From Mesaphorura yosii (lineage: Eukaryota; Arthropoda; Collembola; Poduromorpha; Tullbergiidae), in NCBI GenBank assembly GCA_009869945.1, contig WIXG01000006.1, positions 124,001 through 188,000 of the forward strand: DNA of 64,000 bases. Direction: 5' to 3'. Both the position numbers and the translations under genes were made by a program. Shown here in pieces: positions 1 through 13,946 of this stretch (its first letter is position 1; each line of letters starts with the position of its first letter). Under the pieces are notes generated by a model that saw only the letters and a program-made list of their open reading frames with translations, was not told where the DNA came from and searched no databases.

Positions 1-644
1 AAGTCTGTCTCATATAATTCACCATTTGCCATAAATTGCGAGTACAATTTGCTGTACCTTGAATGCATGCCATCGGCCGTCATGTCGACTACCGTGACGG
101 CTATCACTGAGATCTTGCTGTATGATTGGATTGTAGGCCTGTAGACATGACAAAAGGCTCAATAGGCTCAAAGATAAGGGACGAGATACCCTTCGTGGAC
201 GTCGGGATAGAATAGAGTATCTAGAGCTTTAGAAATCTCATTCACGTATTACGTATGAACGAAGTTCATGTTTGTTTTCCTTGAACAAGTTCAGTTTTCA
301 AATCATACAGTCAACCCAAGTCGGCAGCCCGATTCCGAGGAAATGTGCTGCAACATTAGTACCAAGTTACAAAAGCGTAGAAAAGATTAAACTGTGTCCT
401 ATGATAAGCTAGTGATAGACGTTACTTTGAATATTTGTACAGATATTCGAAGTCTTCATCTACGATTACGGGTTTTAACATTTCCATTGAAAATTGAAGC
501 TAGTTTAAGTGTGTAAACGAAGGAAGCACATGGACCGGGGCCTTGCTTGGCATTGACTTCCGTTTCCGTGTCTTTCGATTCATTAAGATCTGTTCGGTCA
601 TATTTGATTACCGTTCAGTGATATTTGACATCGACTTAGTCAGT
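1..644. other. Upstream flank and 5' leader of exportin-5
   Basis: No coding region with homology was recognised on either strand. The part just before position 645 presumably holds the promoter and 5' leader of the exportin gene. No clear TATA box was seen, as is common for a housekeeping gene. The window edge may cut a neighbouring gene. Confidence 0.4.
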
Positions 645-3600
645 ATGGACCCACTACAGGCAGCGGAAATACAAACTACTGCTGCGAACTTGGCTTTAAC
701 TGCGAAGGTACCGTGCTTTGGTTCTAAATTGGGTTGGGGACTTATTTCAGAGCTTCAGGGTAAAAAAAATTCTTTATTGTTTAAAATTAGGTCGCCTATG
801 ACCCTCAGACTCCTCCTGATGCTCGTCAGCAAGCCATCAACTACCTGTATTCATTCCAGCAGAATACTGACTCCAAGCTGCAAGTCGCAGTTGGATTACA
901 ACTAGTCTGCTCAACTTCTCCAGCCGTGATTGGAAATGGTATGATTTCGGTCTTTCTTGGCCTTCAGCTAATTCAACATTGTGCAACATATCAGTGGGCC
1001 CAGTTAGAACAAGCGGCTAGAAATGAAGTTAAGGTAGGTTGGAATGACTAACTTGTAGATTCGTAATCTTGTACGACACTACTGGAACATGGAAATGATT
1101 ACCAACTGATTATACTTTAGGCTGCAATAATGCAAGTAATCATTAATGGAAACCATTCAATTTCCTCATCGCCGACATTGCTTTTGGAAGCTCTGGCGAA
1201 GTAAGCCAAACTAGAACAATTTAAATGTCAATCTGGTCGTCTGGTCTTAACTTGTCTAATGTGTTAATATTTTTTATTCAGAGTACTGACTGAAATTGCA
1301 AAGAAGGAATGGCCACAATTATGGCCCGAGTTTCTCCCATTCTTGATGAGTCTTCTCATGACTGAGCAGAAGCAGATCGCATTGTTTGTTTTGCGTCGTT
1401 TGTGTGAAGATGTTTTCTCGTTGCAGGTCAGAAACCTTTTATATCATGAGAATCATGAATTAGTTATCAATGCCAGTTACTGAATTTACTATCTATTATG
1501 CAATAGAACATCTCCAACACTGAAAGACGAAGAGATTTATCACAAAGTTTGCAGATGACTTCTGACGAAGTTTTGAACGCTCTCTTTAAAATTTTGGATT
1601 CTGAGGTTCCTCAGAAATCTATTTTGGTAGTTGTTAACGACACCACTCTGGTCAAATTGATTCTCAATTGTATTGCTTCTTACGGAGAGTTTGCTGATTG
1701 CTCGTATTTAACGAAGGATGGGAGAACAAATTTAATTCTGAAATTACTCAGAAATAAGGAAGTTCGACTTGAGGCGTCTAACTGCTTTCAAGAGGTAAGT
1801 TCAACCTTCGGTCACGAGTAAATAAATGGAGGAAGTAATGCTTTATTGTTGTTTATTAAGATGCTGGATAGAAAAGTCAGTACTCGGAAAGACGATCTTG
1901 GCTTAATACTGGCGACAACTTTCGACGGAGATGGCTACACCTACTTTTCAGAAGCCATACGAGAAAGCATTGCAATTAAGGCGCAGTCAGAAGAAGAAGA
2001 AGAATACATTAAACGAATGGATAATATTTTGGTCGACATCGCTGGTTGGAGCACAATTAATTCAGGAGCAGAGAAGCTCATCTGCTTGTTGCAAACACTT
2101 GCCACGTGCGAAGAAACCATTCGAACAGTAAATGCAGTCAGGGCAGCGTACAATTTTGTGCGCACATTCCCAAAAAGTATCGCATTGGAAAAACATCAAA
2201 CTGTTGCTCAAGCACTAATTAGGTAAGCTACTTTTATTATGATGACATTCACCTTCACTTTTCTTCACTGTTTTTCATTCTGCTCACTCAGCTTCCTGAG
2301 AACGGTCATCAACCGTCATTTCCTTCGAACTGGGAGCCTGCGAAATGAATCGGACGAAGACATGTCCGCATTGAGGGCGGAATTTTCCAAACTAATCAGA
2401 GCTCTTGGAAAATTCGAAAAGGATTTGTACAATTTGATTTCCGAAGTCATACGAAGTGTGATTCCCAAGAACCCACAGAAGACAGTTGTGGAGAATATCG
2501 CATTCTTGCAAAATCATTTTGTATCTTCAGTACCCGCAGTTAGTTTTGCAAAACAGTGAATTTCGAGCATTGGACTCAAGACATTTTTGAAATCTTTCGA
2601 TCTTTATTCACCAGGACCGAGAAACCATTGTGGCGGCTGGTGTAAACGATTTGATGCTGTACTATCAAGTATTTACGGCAACCGCAGACCTCGATTTAAA
2701 GTCCGCCTTGTTGTCTGGAATATCTGCCAACTTTCGTTTTCTGGCAATTTTGAAAGCAAACCACGCGATACTCCCAAGTCATACAAAATTATTGACTGAA
2801 TTTGCTCAGTCCCTGATGTCGACGTATAGAATTCCTAATGAGGGGCCAGGCTCTGGTCTTAGGCGCCATGCTACTGCACTAGCTCAATCGGTGAGGCACT
2901 CTAATATTGACATTTACTTCTTTCCATCTTTTTTATTTTGCATGCGAACTATTGCAAATCTGTCAAATCTGTCTGTTTAGTTGGTGACGAGATACCCAGA
3001 AGTGATGAATGTAGTTTCTGATAACATCGTATTAAGTTTCATGTCATTGGCGAAAGAACTCAATAATTTGGAGTACTGTGGTTTGATTGAAGTTATGCTG
3101 CTGTTATCGAATATGTGGTAAGCTTTCCATTAATAACGCAAATAAATTTCTTCATTTCTTATATAGTACTTCATGAATTTCGTTTTTCTCATAGGGAAGG
3201 TAACAAGCAACAAGAATTGCTGAAAGCAATAATGAGTGAAATCGACTGGAGCCAGTTAGTTGACTTCACTTCTAGCGACGAAACCTTCGCAGCATTTTTG
3301 CTTCAGCAGGACACTGCTCGTCAGAAGGCAATTCACAAGAGCGTGAACGTCGTCCAAGCTGTTACTTGTCGCTTGAAAAACAGAACTGCCCTGGACGGAA
3401 CTAATCGACACCCAGGCGTGGACCTCGTCATGCAGATAATTCCACATGTGTTCAGCTTAGTCAAAGCCTTGCACAGCTTATTGTCACATCCTACCTTAAA
3501 CTATGCCTTGAATATGAGACTGTCTGAAAAGAATATGATTCTGGGTGTCAGTGGGGAACCCTCTGAAAATACTATTTCTGAAAAGTCTGCTAACGAAAAT

Positions 3601-5041
3601 ATTCAGGTACGTGCAAGTGTATTTGGCTTAAGGATTTGTGATTTGTGCACTCACGTACTTTTGTTCCACAGAATATGGCCTTGAATTATCATGATCTCTC
3701 TTTAACCATTATTGGTGAAGCTTGTGCGAGATTCGCGCCAAGTATTTATCAAACTCCAAAGTTTGCTGATATTTTCTTGAACTTCACTTGCTACAACCTA
3801 CAACGACTGAATAATTTTCGCCTTCGCCAATACGTTCGCTATGTTTTCAAGCCATTAATTCTTTCATGCCCGAAGGAGATGTATGAAACAGTGGCAAAGA
3901 CTTTCTTCCAGCAATTTGGGCCTTTCAGTAAGACAAATTCTATATTATACAGATTGACAATTAGTCTGTCCTCGTGTACATTTTGAAAGTCATAATTGTT
4001 AATTTAGTGTTTAATCATCTCCGGAATTGCTGGATTTCGCTCAACTGTCAGGATGATTCTTCGAGCCCGAGTGGGTCTACTGATGGAGATCAACCAACTG
4101 TGGAATCTTTGGAAAATGCCGTCGCACGACTTCTAATAAAGGAGTACGTAGATATTTTGCTGAAAATGTTGGAACACAACCATGAAGACAGCATCGGCAT
4201 TACGAATGGAAGTAGTAGCTTCAACGAGGAGCAGATGGAAGACGACGTTGAGGTGAAACCTGCAAATACCAAGAGACCAGCACCAGCTGATGCTGGTCAA
4301 CTCGGTCTCTGTTTGCTGCGCGATCCAGCTGGCTTCAGTTCCATCGTTCATTTGTCAGCTCTGTAAGTTGCTTCTTGAATTGGGTTTGCCTGTAGTGTCT
4401 GGTTTCAAATTATGAATTAATCTTTAATTTCCCAGAGCGACAAACTGGAAGGACAGCACTATCAGCCTTCGAGCAACTCGGATTCTACATCTAACGTGGT
4501 CCTTCGTCAGGACAATCGCGGATATGAACACTGTCCAAAATATTTTAATAGAATCATTGAAGGCAGCTGTAATGTGGGTTGATGTTGAGCACAACTTCGA
4601 TACAATTCAGAAATTAGTGGACAAAATTATTAATTCTGTCAGGGATCCTGTCATTACACAAGTAAGCAACACAGACAACTCCTGCATTAAGACTTGTCCG
4701 TGAGGTGCAGGTGCATAATTCCTGTCAGTAGTCAGGAGCACTCTAACCTGAATTTTAATTTGTAGACGCTGAATGCTTGGAACGTACCTCAGGAAGACAT
4801 TGTGAAGATGTACGGCATGTTCAACGAACACAAGTCTGACAAGAAGCGCAAAGATTTGTTCTTGCGCTGGACAAAAAACAACCAAATGCTGCAAAATGGT
4901 AAAGATTTGAAAGTGCAATGGTTGAAGGGTTTGCCAACCTTGGAGTCTTTACTGAAATCGGAAAAAGACAAGGAAGGGAAGGACGCAGTTTCATTCCAAA
5001 AGCAAGCTCCAGATTTAGATCTGAAATCTCTTTTCTCTTAA
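645..5041 (+). CDS. XPO5: Exportin-5 (RanGTP-dependent nuclear export receptor for pre-miRNA)
   Basis: A karyopherin-beta that carries pre-miRNA and double-stranded RNA cargo out of the nucleus with RanGTP. I place 14 exons: 645-707, 791-1033, 1121-1200, 1282-1426, 1507-1794, 1861-2222, 2292-2529, 2615-2890, 2981-3117, 3195-3606, 3672-3927, 4008-4362, 4436-4661 and 4766-5041. All phases join without a frameshift, giving about 1118 residues; human XPO5 has 1204. The N-terminal third has the importin-type HEAT pattern, including GLQLIQHCATYQW and KKEWPQLWPEFLPF. The C-terminus matches the family in DKKRKDLFLRW and LKGLPTLESLLK. The ATG at 645 starts the first exon in phase with these. The middle of the protein is divergent, so the 2529 donor is the least certain boundary. 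Identification as XPO5 rather than another exportin rests mainly on the two ends. Confidence 0.88.
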
Positions 5042-5286
5042 ACTGTGATTACACAATTCCAAATTATACATGATACAAGCATCTAAACAAACAATACTGA
5101 ATATGTGCATAATCTGTTTATGATATGATTAACTTTGCTCAAGTAATTTTCTATCAGAAGTTTATAAATTGCAATTACAAAATACGTATTTCCTGTGAAC
5201 GAATAGAGAATATGTTGGTGTACTTTTCCATGTTTAATGTTAACCGCATTGCTATATATTTATCATTGTTGGTTGCCAAAAGGTTA

Positions 5287-5292
5287 AATAAA
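5287..5292 (+). terminator. Poly(A) signal AATAAA, probably of exportin-5
   Basis: A canonical AATAAA lies about 245 bases after the exportin stop codon and well before the Rac leader. The assignment is by position only. Confidence 0.5.
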
Positions 5293-6331
5293 ATTCTAAG
5301 CTTTAAACTCGAAGGATGTGCACGGATTTTTGTAGTTTACTGTCAACTAAAAGTGCAAGTTGACAGGTCTCATCTCATGCCCAGGTCCATAAACGATGCT
5401 TTTGATTTTCTTTCAAGCAATCTTCCTCGTCTCATGTCCAGTCTGGCCAACTTTAACGTCAAGAGCCACTTGAAAAGATTCATATTCAGCCTCATTCGCC
5501 CGTATGTTGCATCGCATTCAATCGTCATTATGCGTATGACCACCACTCCCTTTTTACCACATACAATCGGAAACCGTCTGAGAGACTGCCTGGTATGGTT
5601 TATCACTGCTGTCTGCTGCCTCATTGCACTGGTACATGAATTAGAAAAAACATGAGGCTGAACAAGTGAACTTATACTTGAATCATGTACTTTGAACATG
5701 CCCAACTCAAGTAGAGCTCTCTTGTGTGGTTGGTTGCGAGTGAGGCTGAGACTTTACTTGATTCCACACACTGCCTGCTGCTGCTGCTTTATTGCATTGT
5801 TTATTGAATTCATTTTTTATACATATTTGATAATATTAACAATTTACTATAGTTAAGATAAATTGAGTTAAAGAGCCAAGACGTGAAGAGAACACTCACT
5901 GCTAAGCAAGGAGGCTTTTCCACTCCTCCCTGCCTGCTCGCCGTCTTTGCAAGGACCAGTCAGTCAGTTTGCATTGCGAATTCATTCTATAGAAGTGCTT
6001 GGATAAAGCAAGTGGTAAATTAAACACTCTCTCCATCATACCGAGTGATTAAGCCGAAAAGTGGGTGCACACCTTCCGGTCCCATTTCAACAGTTTTTGT
6101 TTTGATTTTAGAGATTCGATTTACCCGGTTCAACGCCGCTGAAACCGCTGCAGACTGATTCACCGCACTAAGTGTTGGATTTCGGCACGGAATTCTCAGT
6201 AGTCACACGTCCGCGTAAGTTTAGATTATATAACTTAAGACTCTATGGAATGGTACAATCAGTACTGATTGCTAGATGACCTGACCAGGCAATAATTCTT
6301 CGGCTTCTCTTAACAGGTCAAGAAATTAATC
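5293..6331 (+). other. Intergenic stretch, then promoter and spliced 5' leader of the Rac gene
   Basis: There is no convincing coding exon here. A leader intron can be proposed from a GTAAGT donor at 6215 to an acceptor AG at 6315-6316, leaving a 15-base leader piece before the Rac ATG. The remaining sequence holds only short ORFs without family resemblance. Confidence 0.45.
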
Positions 6332-7520
<1,189 letters not shown>

Positions 7521-8589
7521 AGGAGCTGAAGCGGCGACAAATGTTTGGAATTTTTGTATTCTTATCATGCTCCATGTTCCTTCGATACAGGTTCAGAAAA
7601 ATATATACCAACTAAACTAAGAACTAAGCCAATGAATACTTACATATAAGACAAGAGTTTAAAGAGAAACGGCGACGGCGTAACATAAGCACCACTTTCT
7701 TAATTTTCCTGTACTTTTTATTTTTATGGACCCTCTCTTTATATATTTTTGGGGTAAAGTCAAGTGTTGTTATCGTTTTGCTTTCGGGGAATATTTAACA
7801 CCTACACATAACTTAAATACGTAATAATGAACAATCAACTAGTGTAGTAAGAACATTAAAATATGTTTCCATTTGCTATTGCCGTCGCTTAATGATGTCA
7901 TTCTTTTATTTATCGTGCCCGTCAGTTCTTTCCGTTGTAAAGTTGTTTTGAATTCCGTTCATGTTGAAAACCGTCTAGAATGCCATAAAAACTTCTTTGG
8001 TATTAACGTTCAGCTTAATCTTCAAGTCCATTTTGTTAATAACCTGCCGTTCTTGTTCACATTTTGTTACGTATTGTAATGTTTCTAAACTTAAACGGGG
8101 TTTCTATGCTTCATCTTCTGGGAATACTGCGTTGTTCCACGGACAGCGTGATTGTGTATTGATAATCGAACTAAAATAATTCATGCTACTGAGCAAACTG
8201 AGAAATCAAACGATTATACGTATTATTGCCTAAATTAAATTGTATAAGTTACGTTTTCGTTGTATGCTACATTATGCAATTTATGTGTAAATGAATTAAT
8301 AAAGTGAATTGCGTAATAAATACTGTTGTCATATTATTTGTATTATTTGTGTCAAAGTGGTCAAGGCGTGCAGCATAACATTGCATGGAAATTGAAACGT
8401 CATTTCTAGTACGACCAGCCAGCCTACCAAACTCCGGAAATAAAGCGCACGGCATAGTCGTGCAAGAATTTGTGTCATCACCCACAGCTCCGGCATAGCA
8501 AACAAGCTTGATGATGACACTTCAAAAATATGCGAGGACCTCACAGTTTCGAAGAACGTAAACAGCATTGAACTACTTAACCCGAGGCA
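7521..8589 (+). other. 3' UTR of the Rac gene and following spacer
   Basis: AT-rich sequence without coding potential follows the Rac stop. A canonical AATAAA at 8298-8303 would give a 3' UTR of about 800 bases. The ORFs here are short and unlike any known family. Confidence 0.5.
8298..8303 (+). terminator. Poly(A) signal AATAAA, probably of the Rac gene
   Basis: This is a canonical hexamer about 780 bases beyond the Rac stop in AT-rich non-coding sequence. No other plus-strand gene lies between them. Confidence 0.5.
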
Positions 8590-9054
8590 TCAGCTTCCAA
8601 ATGCATGAGACGAAGCATTACTGAGACTAAAACATTTTGTTATTGTTAGATGGTCAATGCCTCTACAATAATTAAACCAAGAAAGCGCGTTCAAATTTTC
8701 TATGCGTGCCCAGCAGATCGCCAATGTCAATATGTGGGGAACGCAATGACGGTGAACTGTGAAAGCTTCTTTGAATCCAGATAGGTCAGGAGAAATATGA
8801 AGAAGCACTACGATGCGGAACCATCTTCCAATGAGAAAGGGCAAAACACCATGAGAGATTTCCGTCCATTCGGTCATTTCTCTCCTCCAAAAATGGACAC
8901 GATGATTCGTACGCTGTCTCAAGAGTGACATTTGCAGTGTCACATTACGGCTGACGCAAAATTGGCCGGATTGAATGAGTGTGGTCTGGCGAGAAATCTT
9001 TTGAAACTCGTTCATTCGAAGTGATGCGTCATTGAATCGTATTTCAAAAACCAT
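8590..9054 (-). mobile_element. Possible decayed Tc1/mariner-like transposase fragment
   Basis: A 154-codon open frame on the minus strand has a layout resembling the catalytic part of Tc1-type transposases. A basic stretch (LLRQRTNHRVHFWRREM) is followed by TEWTEISHGVL, where Tc1 proteins have a W-x-x-V-L-F-S-D-E-S segment. Further on comes a weak match to the V-W-G-x-I-x-x-x-G region. The expected DDE aspartates are not intact in this frame, no upstream helix-turn-helix part was found, and no terminal inverted repeats were recognised. It could be a chance ORF. Confidence 0.22.
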
Positions 9055-9310
9055 TTGACTCGGGTTTCTTCCAACCCTAGTCTTGGCTAATCATTATAAT
9101 GAAATGTTCAAGTGTGAAAGCCCGAAAATATTCGCTGGCTGCAATGCAGTTCACTTTTGGCATTTCATTAGCGTCCACCCACAACTATAACCTAATAAAG
9201 CATGAAGTCCTACTACGGGAGCTTTCACCCACTGAACTGCCTTCCAGATGACGACGGTTGCGATGAACTCGTTAAGAAGGCAGAAGGCAGGGCACGAAAA
9301 ATTCTTAAAA

Positions 9311-9318
9311 TATAAATA
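9311..9318 (+). promoter_or_regulatory. TATA box of the neuropeptide gene
   Basis: TATAAATA lies 185 bases before the start codon of the secreted precursor. A TCAGAG initiator-like element starts about 20 bases further on. This suits a tissue-restricted gene with a leader of about 150 bases. Confidence 0.5.
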
Positions 9319-9495
9319 CTCTCCAAAATGTCAGAGTTCCCAAGTCAAATTGGACTCGAATCTCGTCAGCAAACAACAAGCTCAGAACCGCTTTTTAAAA
9401 TTCTAAAACATTTCATCTCTTCGCCTCATCGAAGAAAGAGGAAGTACTGAACATTGTTTAAACATATCTTAGAAGTGACAAGAGTGACAGACCGA

Positions 9496-10267
9496 ATGGC
9501 TAATCTGTACTGTGTAAGTGTCTTCTGCTTGGCACTCGTTGGGCTCATCACAGCTGCAACAATGCCAGTTGATCATGTTTTAAGTGCCCACGATGTCAAC
9601 ACAAACTTCCCGATATTGGCAGAGGATTTGGAGTCGTCAGCATCACAAACTGCTCTTCTGAATTGTAAGCCTTGCAATTCCACATACAAAATTCTCAATC
9701 CCTTGAAAAGAATCTTCAGGATGTTTCTCGCTCTTTTGCAGTGGTTGCCAGCGCGGAGAAAGACTACGACGTGGAAGAAGCTGATGTTGGTGCTAGTCAA
9801 GAATTGGCGCAGAAGCATCCCGTCAAATATGGATTCTGGACGGTGCACCCGAACGACTTACTTCCGATGCGTCGTCTTGTCCGGCCAAACAAACGCTTGA
9901 ACGCTTTTGGAATCGGGAAGCGTGCAGCGCACAAGAAATCTGAAAGTCCTTACCATCCAGTGCCGCGATCAGTCGTCAACAAGGGCAAGCATAACGACGC
10001 AGCGAGCGAAGAAGAAATGGAACTCAACGAGTCAAGCGAACGTAAGATCTTCAAAGTCAGAAAGTCATGCAAACACACCAGTTTGCATTTCATATTGTTT
10101 TACTTTTATTCGTTTCAGATGAGCGTACGATCACGAAACGCCAGAGCCCTGGCAGCTACCTCCTTTTAAAACTAAGCCGAATGAATCGACTCCCACCAAC
10201 GAACCCCTCAGAGGGAAAATCATTCTATTACAACCGCGCCGAAGGTCGGGATTCAAAGAGATCGTAA
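9496..10267 (+). CDS. Prepro-neuropeptide with one amidated -FGI peptide (allatostatin-A-like ending)
   Basis: Three exons, 9496-9664, 9742-10041 and 10119-10267, join in phase to 205 residues. Residues 1 to about 20 are a signal peptide (Leu/Val-rich core ending near ITAAT). The rest is hydrophilic and acidic, as in peptide precursors. At residues 107-117 there is KR-LNAFGI-GKR (codons 9897-9923): a dibasic site, a six-residue core, then the Gly-Lys-Arg signal for cleavage and C-terminal amidation. The F-G-I-amide ending recalls allatostatin-A (Y/F-x-F-G-L/I-amide), but the usual aromatic residue is Asn and there is only one copy instead of many. A second dibasic site, TKR followed by QSPGSY, could release a pyroglutamate-starting peptide from the C-terminus. 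RR at 100-101 could extend the first peptide N-terminally. The family is unassigned. Confidence 0.7.
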
Positions 10268-10401
10268 AGACAAACCTCTTCCCATTGAATGGAATGGCCG
10301 ACGAATGTTGCTTGATCATCTCTGATATGATTTCTCCATAGATGAGTAGTTGCATGTTCATTGCAGTTTAGGATTAATGACTCTTCTTCAGTGCGTGTCA
10401 A

Positions 10402-10407
10402 AATAAA
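10402..10407 (+). terminator. Poly(A) signal AATAAA of the neuropeptide gene
   Basis: A canonical hexamer 135 bases after the stop codon. It lies only about 45 bases from the end of the coding region of the opposite-strand TTLL2-like gene, so the two transcripts probably converge or overlap. Confidence 0.5.
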
Positions 10408-10450
10408 CCTGTCTACATCAAACTCGAAGAGGCCGAAAAATGAGTTTATT

Positions 10451-13400
10451 TCAATCGGAGACCAGTAAAGCATGCGTTACCAAGTCAGGATGCCACACCT
10501 TCGTGTTCATTTGCATCAACTTACTAAGCATTTGGTCAAAATAATAGTCTTTGTTGGACAAGCCGGCAGTGTTTAGTGGAATGAAATTAATTCGTCCTCC
10601 GCTCCGGGCTCGAGTAATCTCCTTTTCTGACGCAATGTCCTTCGCCATCTTCATATAATTGTTGACCTGCGATATAATTCAAATTCTCAGTGATTTAACT
10701 GAAGAGACCACTTAATGGTTAACTGCAACGTGGCTTACGTGTTGAATGGCAATCCGAATGTCGAAATTCTTCAGGTTCACGCTTAGACTGTAGGTTGTGT
10801 GATCGAATGGGTACGTGCGGATCCAGCCCCCGACTTGTTCAGGACGAAATGCATTGTTTGTCGATGAATCGTTGATGCTCATGTAGTGGCCTTTGCTCCA
10901 ATCTCGTATTTTGTATATGATCCCACTCCGCCATTTGTCCAGATAGTTTTTGGGGTGTCGAACTCTGCAAGGTCTCTCTAAACAACCAGGAACACAATTA
11001 GAAAATGACAGCAACAATAATTCGCTAGCACTTTTACTTTTAATTGGGATATTGACTTGAAGAGGAGGATGAATCTGCATTTTTCCTGGACACCCGATCG
11101 TTTGAAAATAGTTATTCTCTCTATAGAATGAAATTCCGCAACTACGGTGTGACATAATTTTCTCTTGAAGAATCAAAAATGAGTCGTAATCTAGATTGGG
11201 GCTGGCGTCAAGCAAATTATTGTCAGGAATCACATTTTGATGTTTTGTTCTGACACTTGGCCGCATTGCCAAGTTTATAATTTCGTTGAACGCGTTTCGT
11301 GGGCCAGACAAGTGCACCACGCCTGGATATTGACTGGCCGCCGAACTGGGCACGCTGCTGCTGTTCTTTCTGCCCTGTCGAATATTTTGCATTGAAAAGT
11401 TACGGGTTGCTGATCTCAAGCCGTTGTAATTATTATTGTTCCCTAAACCATAGAAGTGTGAAAAAATCAATCCATAATTTGAAATTATCGTAAAGGCGCG
11501 ATTACCTTCTGACGATGTATTCACAGAACAGACCTCGTCACTACAATTATTGTCTTCTAGTCTGAAAGACGCGTGATTTACGCAAGAATCGTCAAAATAA
11601 GAAGTGTTTTCGTTTTGAAAGTGGTTCGCGTCTGGCAGTCCAAGTAGATCGAAGAGATCGTGAAGCATCGGTTTTTTGACAATTTCGTCAACCTCACAAT
11701 CAAGTGTCAACGCTGGACTTGAGTTGACCTGAATAGTACGAGAATATAAACAGTATCACCGAAATAAGCGTCAACGATGTTGTCCACCATCCATCAACAG
11801 AGTAGGGGCTCGGAATTACCTCCAGCAAGTACGGCTTCAAGTCCTCATCGATAATGATATCAAACCCCAGGAGATCGAAATGAGCTCCGACTGAGTCCGC
11901 CTTGTAGATATTTCTCGTGTCTCCAATGATCGTCAGAGTAATAATTTTCCAAATACGCTGCCACAGGAACCAATCATCTACGCCATGCGCTTTCCAAAAC
12001 GACCGCAATTTGCGCAGTGGCCATTTACAACCTTTGCCAACTTCTGTTTTAACTTCCAGGTATTCGGGACTTTCGCGATTGACGGACGTGTTTGTCAAAT
12101 GAGAGTAAATGTTTGACAAGTGATTCAGATTAAACTTGAACGTGCTGAACCGAACAAGACCTTCAGTGTACGTGTAGATCACAAGTGGAGCCCTCGACAC
12201 GACACAAACATAAAGTCGCAGGTCCCATTTGTATCCGCCGATTAAATACGGACGCGTGATGTACTCTTGGACGACACATTGCTTCATGTAGTTCAACTTC
12301 TCGGGTGACTAAGCACAAACAGATTCTTGTCAGTCTCTACATTGACATAAAGCAAACTAATTGAGCAGATCGTTGAAGCGGTTACATCAAAAATGATGAT
12401 TCCTCGTCCACGACTCTTGCCAACGGGCTTACAAATCCAAATTGGTCGTATGACATCCTTTGGTGGTTGCTTACGTTGTATGTAGCAGCACTCGGGCGAT
12501 GAAGCTTGCTCTCTCGCTTGACTTTGTAAAGAAATCTCAAATTCCCACGAAAACATCTTGGCCAGAAACGCTTTCTTTCGCTTTGAATGCTCTGAGCAAA
12601 GTCTGGAGTAGTCGGAAGGAAGGTTGAAAGTCAATGGCCTGTTTGCATGGAGAGAAAGTAATGTTTTTTAAGACATTGAGTGATTTGAGCAATTTAGTTG
12701 GATTGCCTCATCTTGTGTCAAAAAGTTTTAGAGAAATTCGAAGAGTTGTCCCAACAACTGAGATTCCTTCTTATCAGGGCGATAGAAAGAAATTTCTATC
12801 GCTGTATTTGCATAAGATTGGATGAAGTTATGAGTTGCACGCAATTGGCAAGTACATGCGAGGCAGTTTTCAGGAGGCCTGCCAATCATTACAAAAAACG
12901 ATTTGAGAGAAAATCAAATGTACCCAAAATCGAATGTTGACCCAAAGGAATTCTGCAGCCGTTTGAGGTATCTGCTGCATCCATTCTTCATGGTGAACGA
13001 GTAATTGCTCCCGTTAGAGTAAAAATTTGCATGGTTTGAGACTTGCCAGTCGAATATGTTCTTTGAGGATAGTTTTCCGCTGACCCAGTGCAAGTTCCAC
13101 CCTTGGAGTGAGTTCCCGTATGAGTCCGTGTTGAGGTAAGAAAACTCTTTCCAACCGCGCTCCTTGCAAACCTGCGACCATGTAATCCATTACGTAAATG
13201 TGAGTGACCCATAAAATATGGAAACCAATGCAAATAAAAGAAATCGCTGTGAGTTAATCTGAGTAATGGCATGTTTGCTTCTCTAAACGACCGGCTAAAC
13301 TTTCGGGAAAAGTTTTGCTGACTTTCGCCGTGTTCGATACTGCCAACAAAGGCACAAAGAAGTCGGCCACTGCGTCCGTGTGTCATGCTTCTTAAGACTC

Positions 13401-13946
13401 GCCATCAATGAACGTATTGAATCGACTTTCACTTTCTTGCACTATCTTGACAAATACGAGTTTGCCATTGTACGTTGTATTGTGATTTTGACAAGTTTTG
13501 TGCGAGTCTCACAGTCTCACAGGCACAAGCGTTTACGCACATAAACTGACTTCGTATTGATTGAATGAAATTTGCACAATGACACGTTGCTTACTTGTTG
13601 CAGTAAAATGGGACCGCTTCCTGACTGCTGTTCGCCAATTTTGTAGATGAACGGAAAATGTGACCAAAGTCCCGACAAAATGTTGAAGTCGCTCACGAGC
13701 AACTCCACAAATTCATAACCGCTGTTATAGCTGCTTGTACTGTATAGAGAAGCGTGTTGCTGCAGATCGTTGCGAGAATCGAAGTGACTCTGGTAAAAGT
13801 ACTTCAATTTTTGCTGCAAATTTTCAACCCGAATAAAAGTGCATAAATGACACAGGCTACGAGGTTTGGGAAATTGAAAGACTCACGCGTTGGTACAACG
13901 TGCTGTGTCCCACTTGAGACTTCTTTCTTCGTGTTTCCATTCTCAT
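10451..13946 (-). CDS. TTLL2: TTLL2-like tubulin tyrosine ligase-like enzyme (probable glutamylase/ligase)
   Basis: An ATP-grasp ligase expected to add amino acids, usually glutamate, to tubulin in cilia or other stable microtubules. The nine exons, reading down the minus strand, are 13946-13887, 13813-13595, 13171-12924, 12638-12386, 12308-11820, 11728-11506, 11442-11038, 10977-10739 and 10666-10451. All phases agree, giving 783 residues. TTL-domain hallmarks are VCKERGW, IWICKPVGKSRGRGIIIF (ATP-binding Lys and Gly loop), VVQEYITRPYLIGGYKWDLR, YSHLTNTSVN, and LKPYLLEVNSSPALTLD, whose Glu and Asn bind metal. The sequence order around these resembles vertebrate TTLL2 more than TTLL6 or TTLL4. 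About 330 residues follow the catalytic core. They are low in recognisable motifs and Asn/Ser-rich in part. Exact substrate specificity is inferred, not shown. Confidence 0.85.

Noticed and set aside
543-644. Open frame extending upstream of the exportin-5 start
   Set aside because: It has no homology and a non-family composition. The ATG at 645 gives the expected short N-terminus before the first exportin helix.
13139-13386. Minus-strand frame starting at 13386 inside the TTLL2-like gene
   Set aside because: It lies in the intron before the 13171 acceptor and continues out of frame over the real exon. The TTL motifs are in a different frame.
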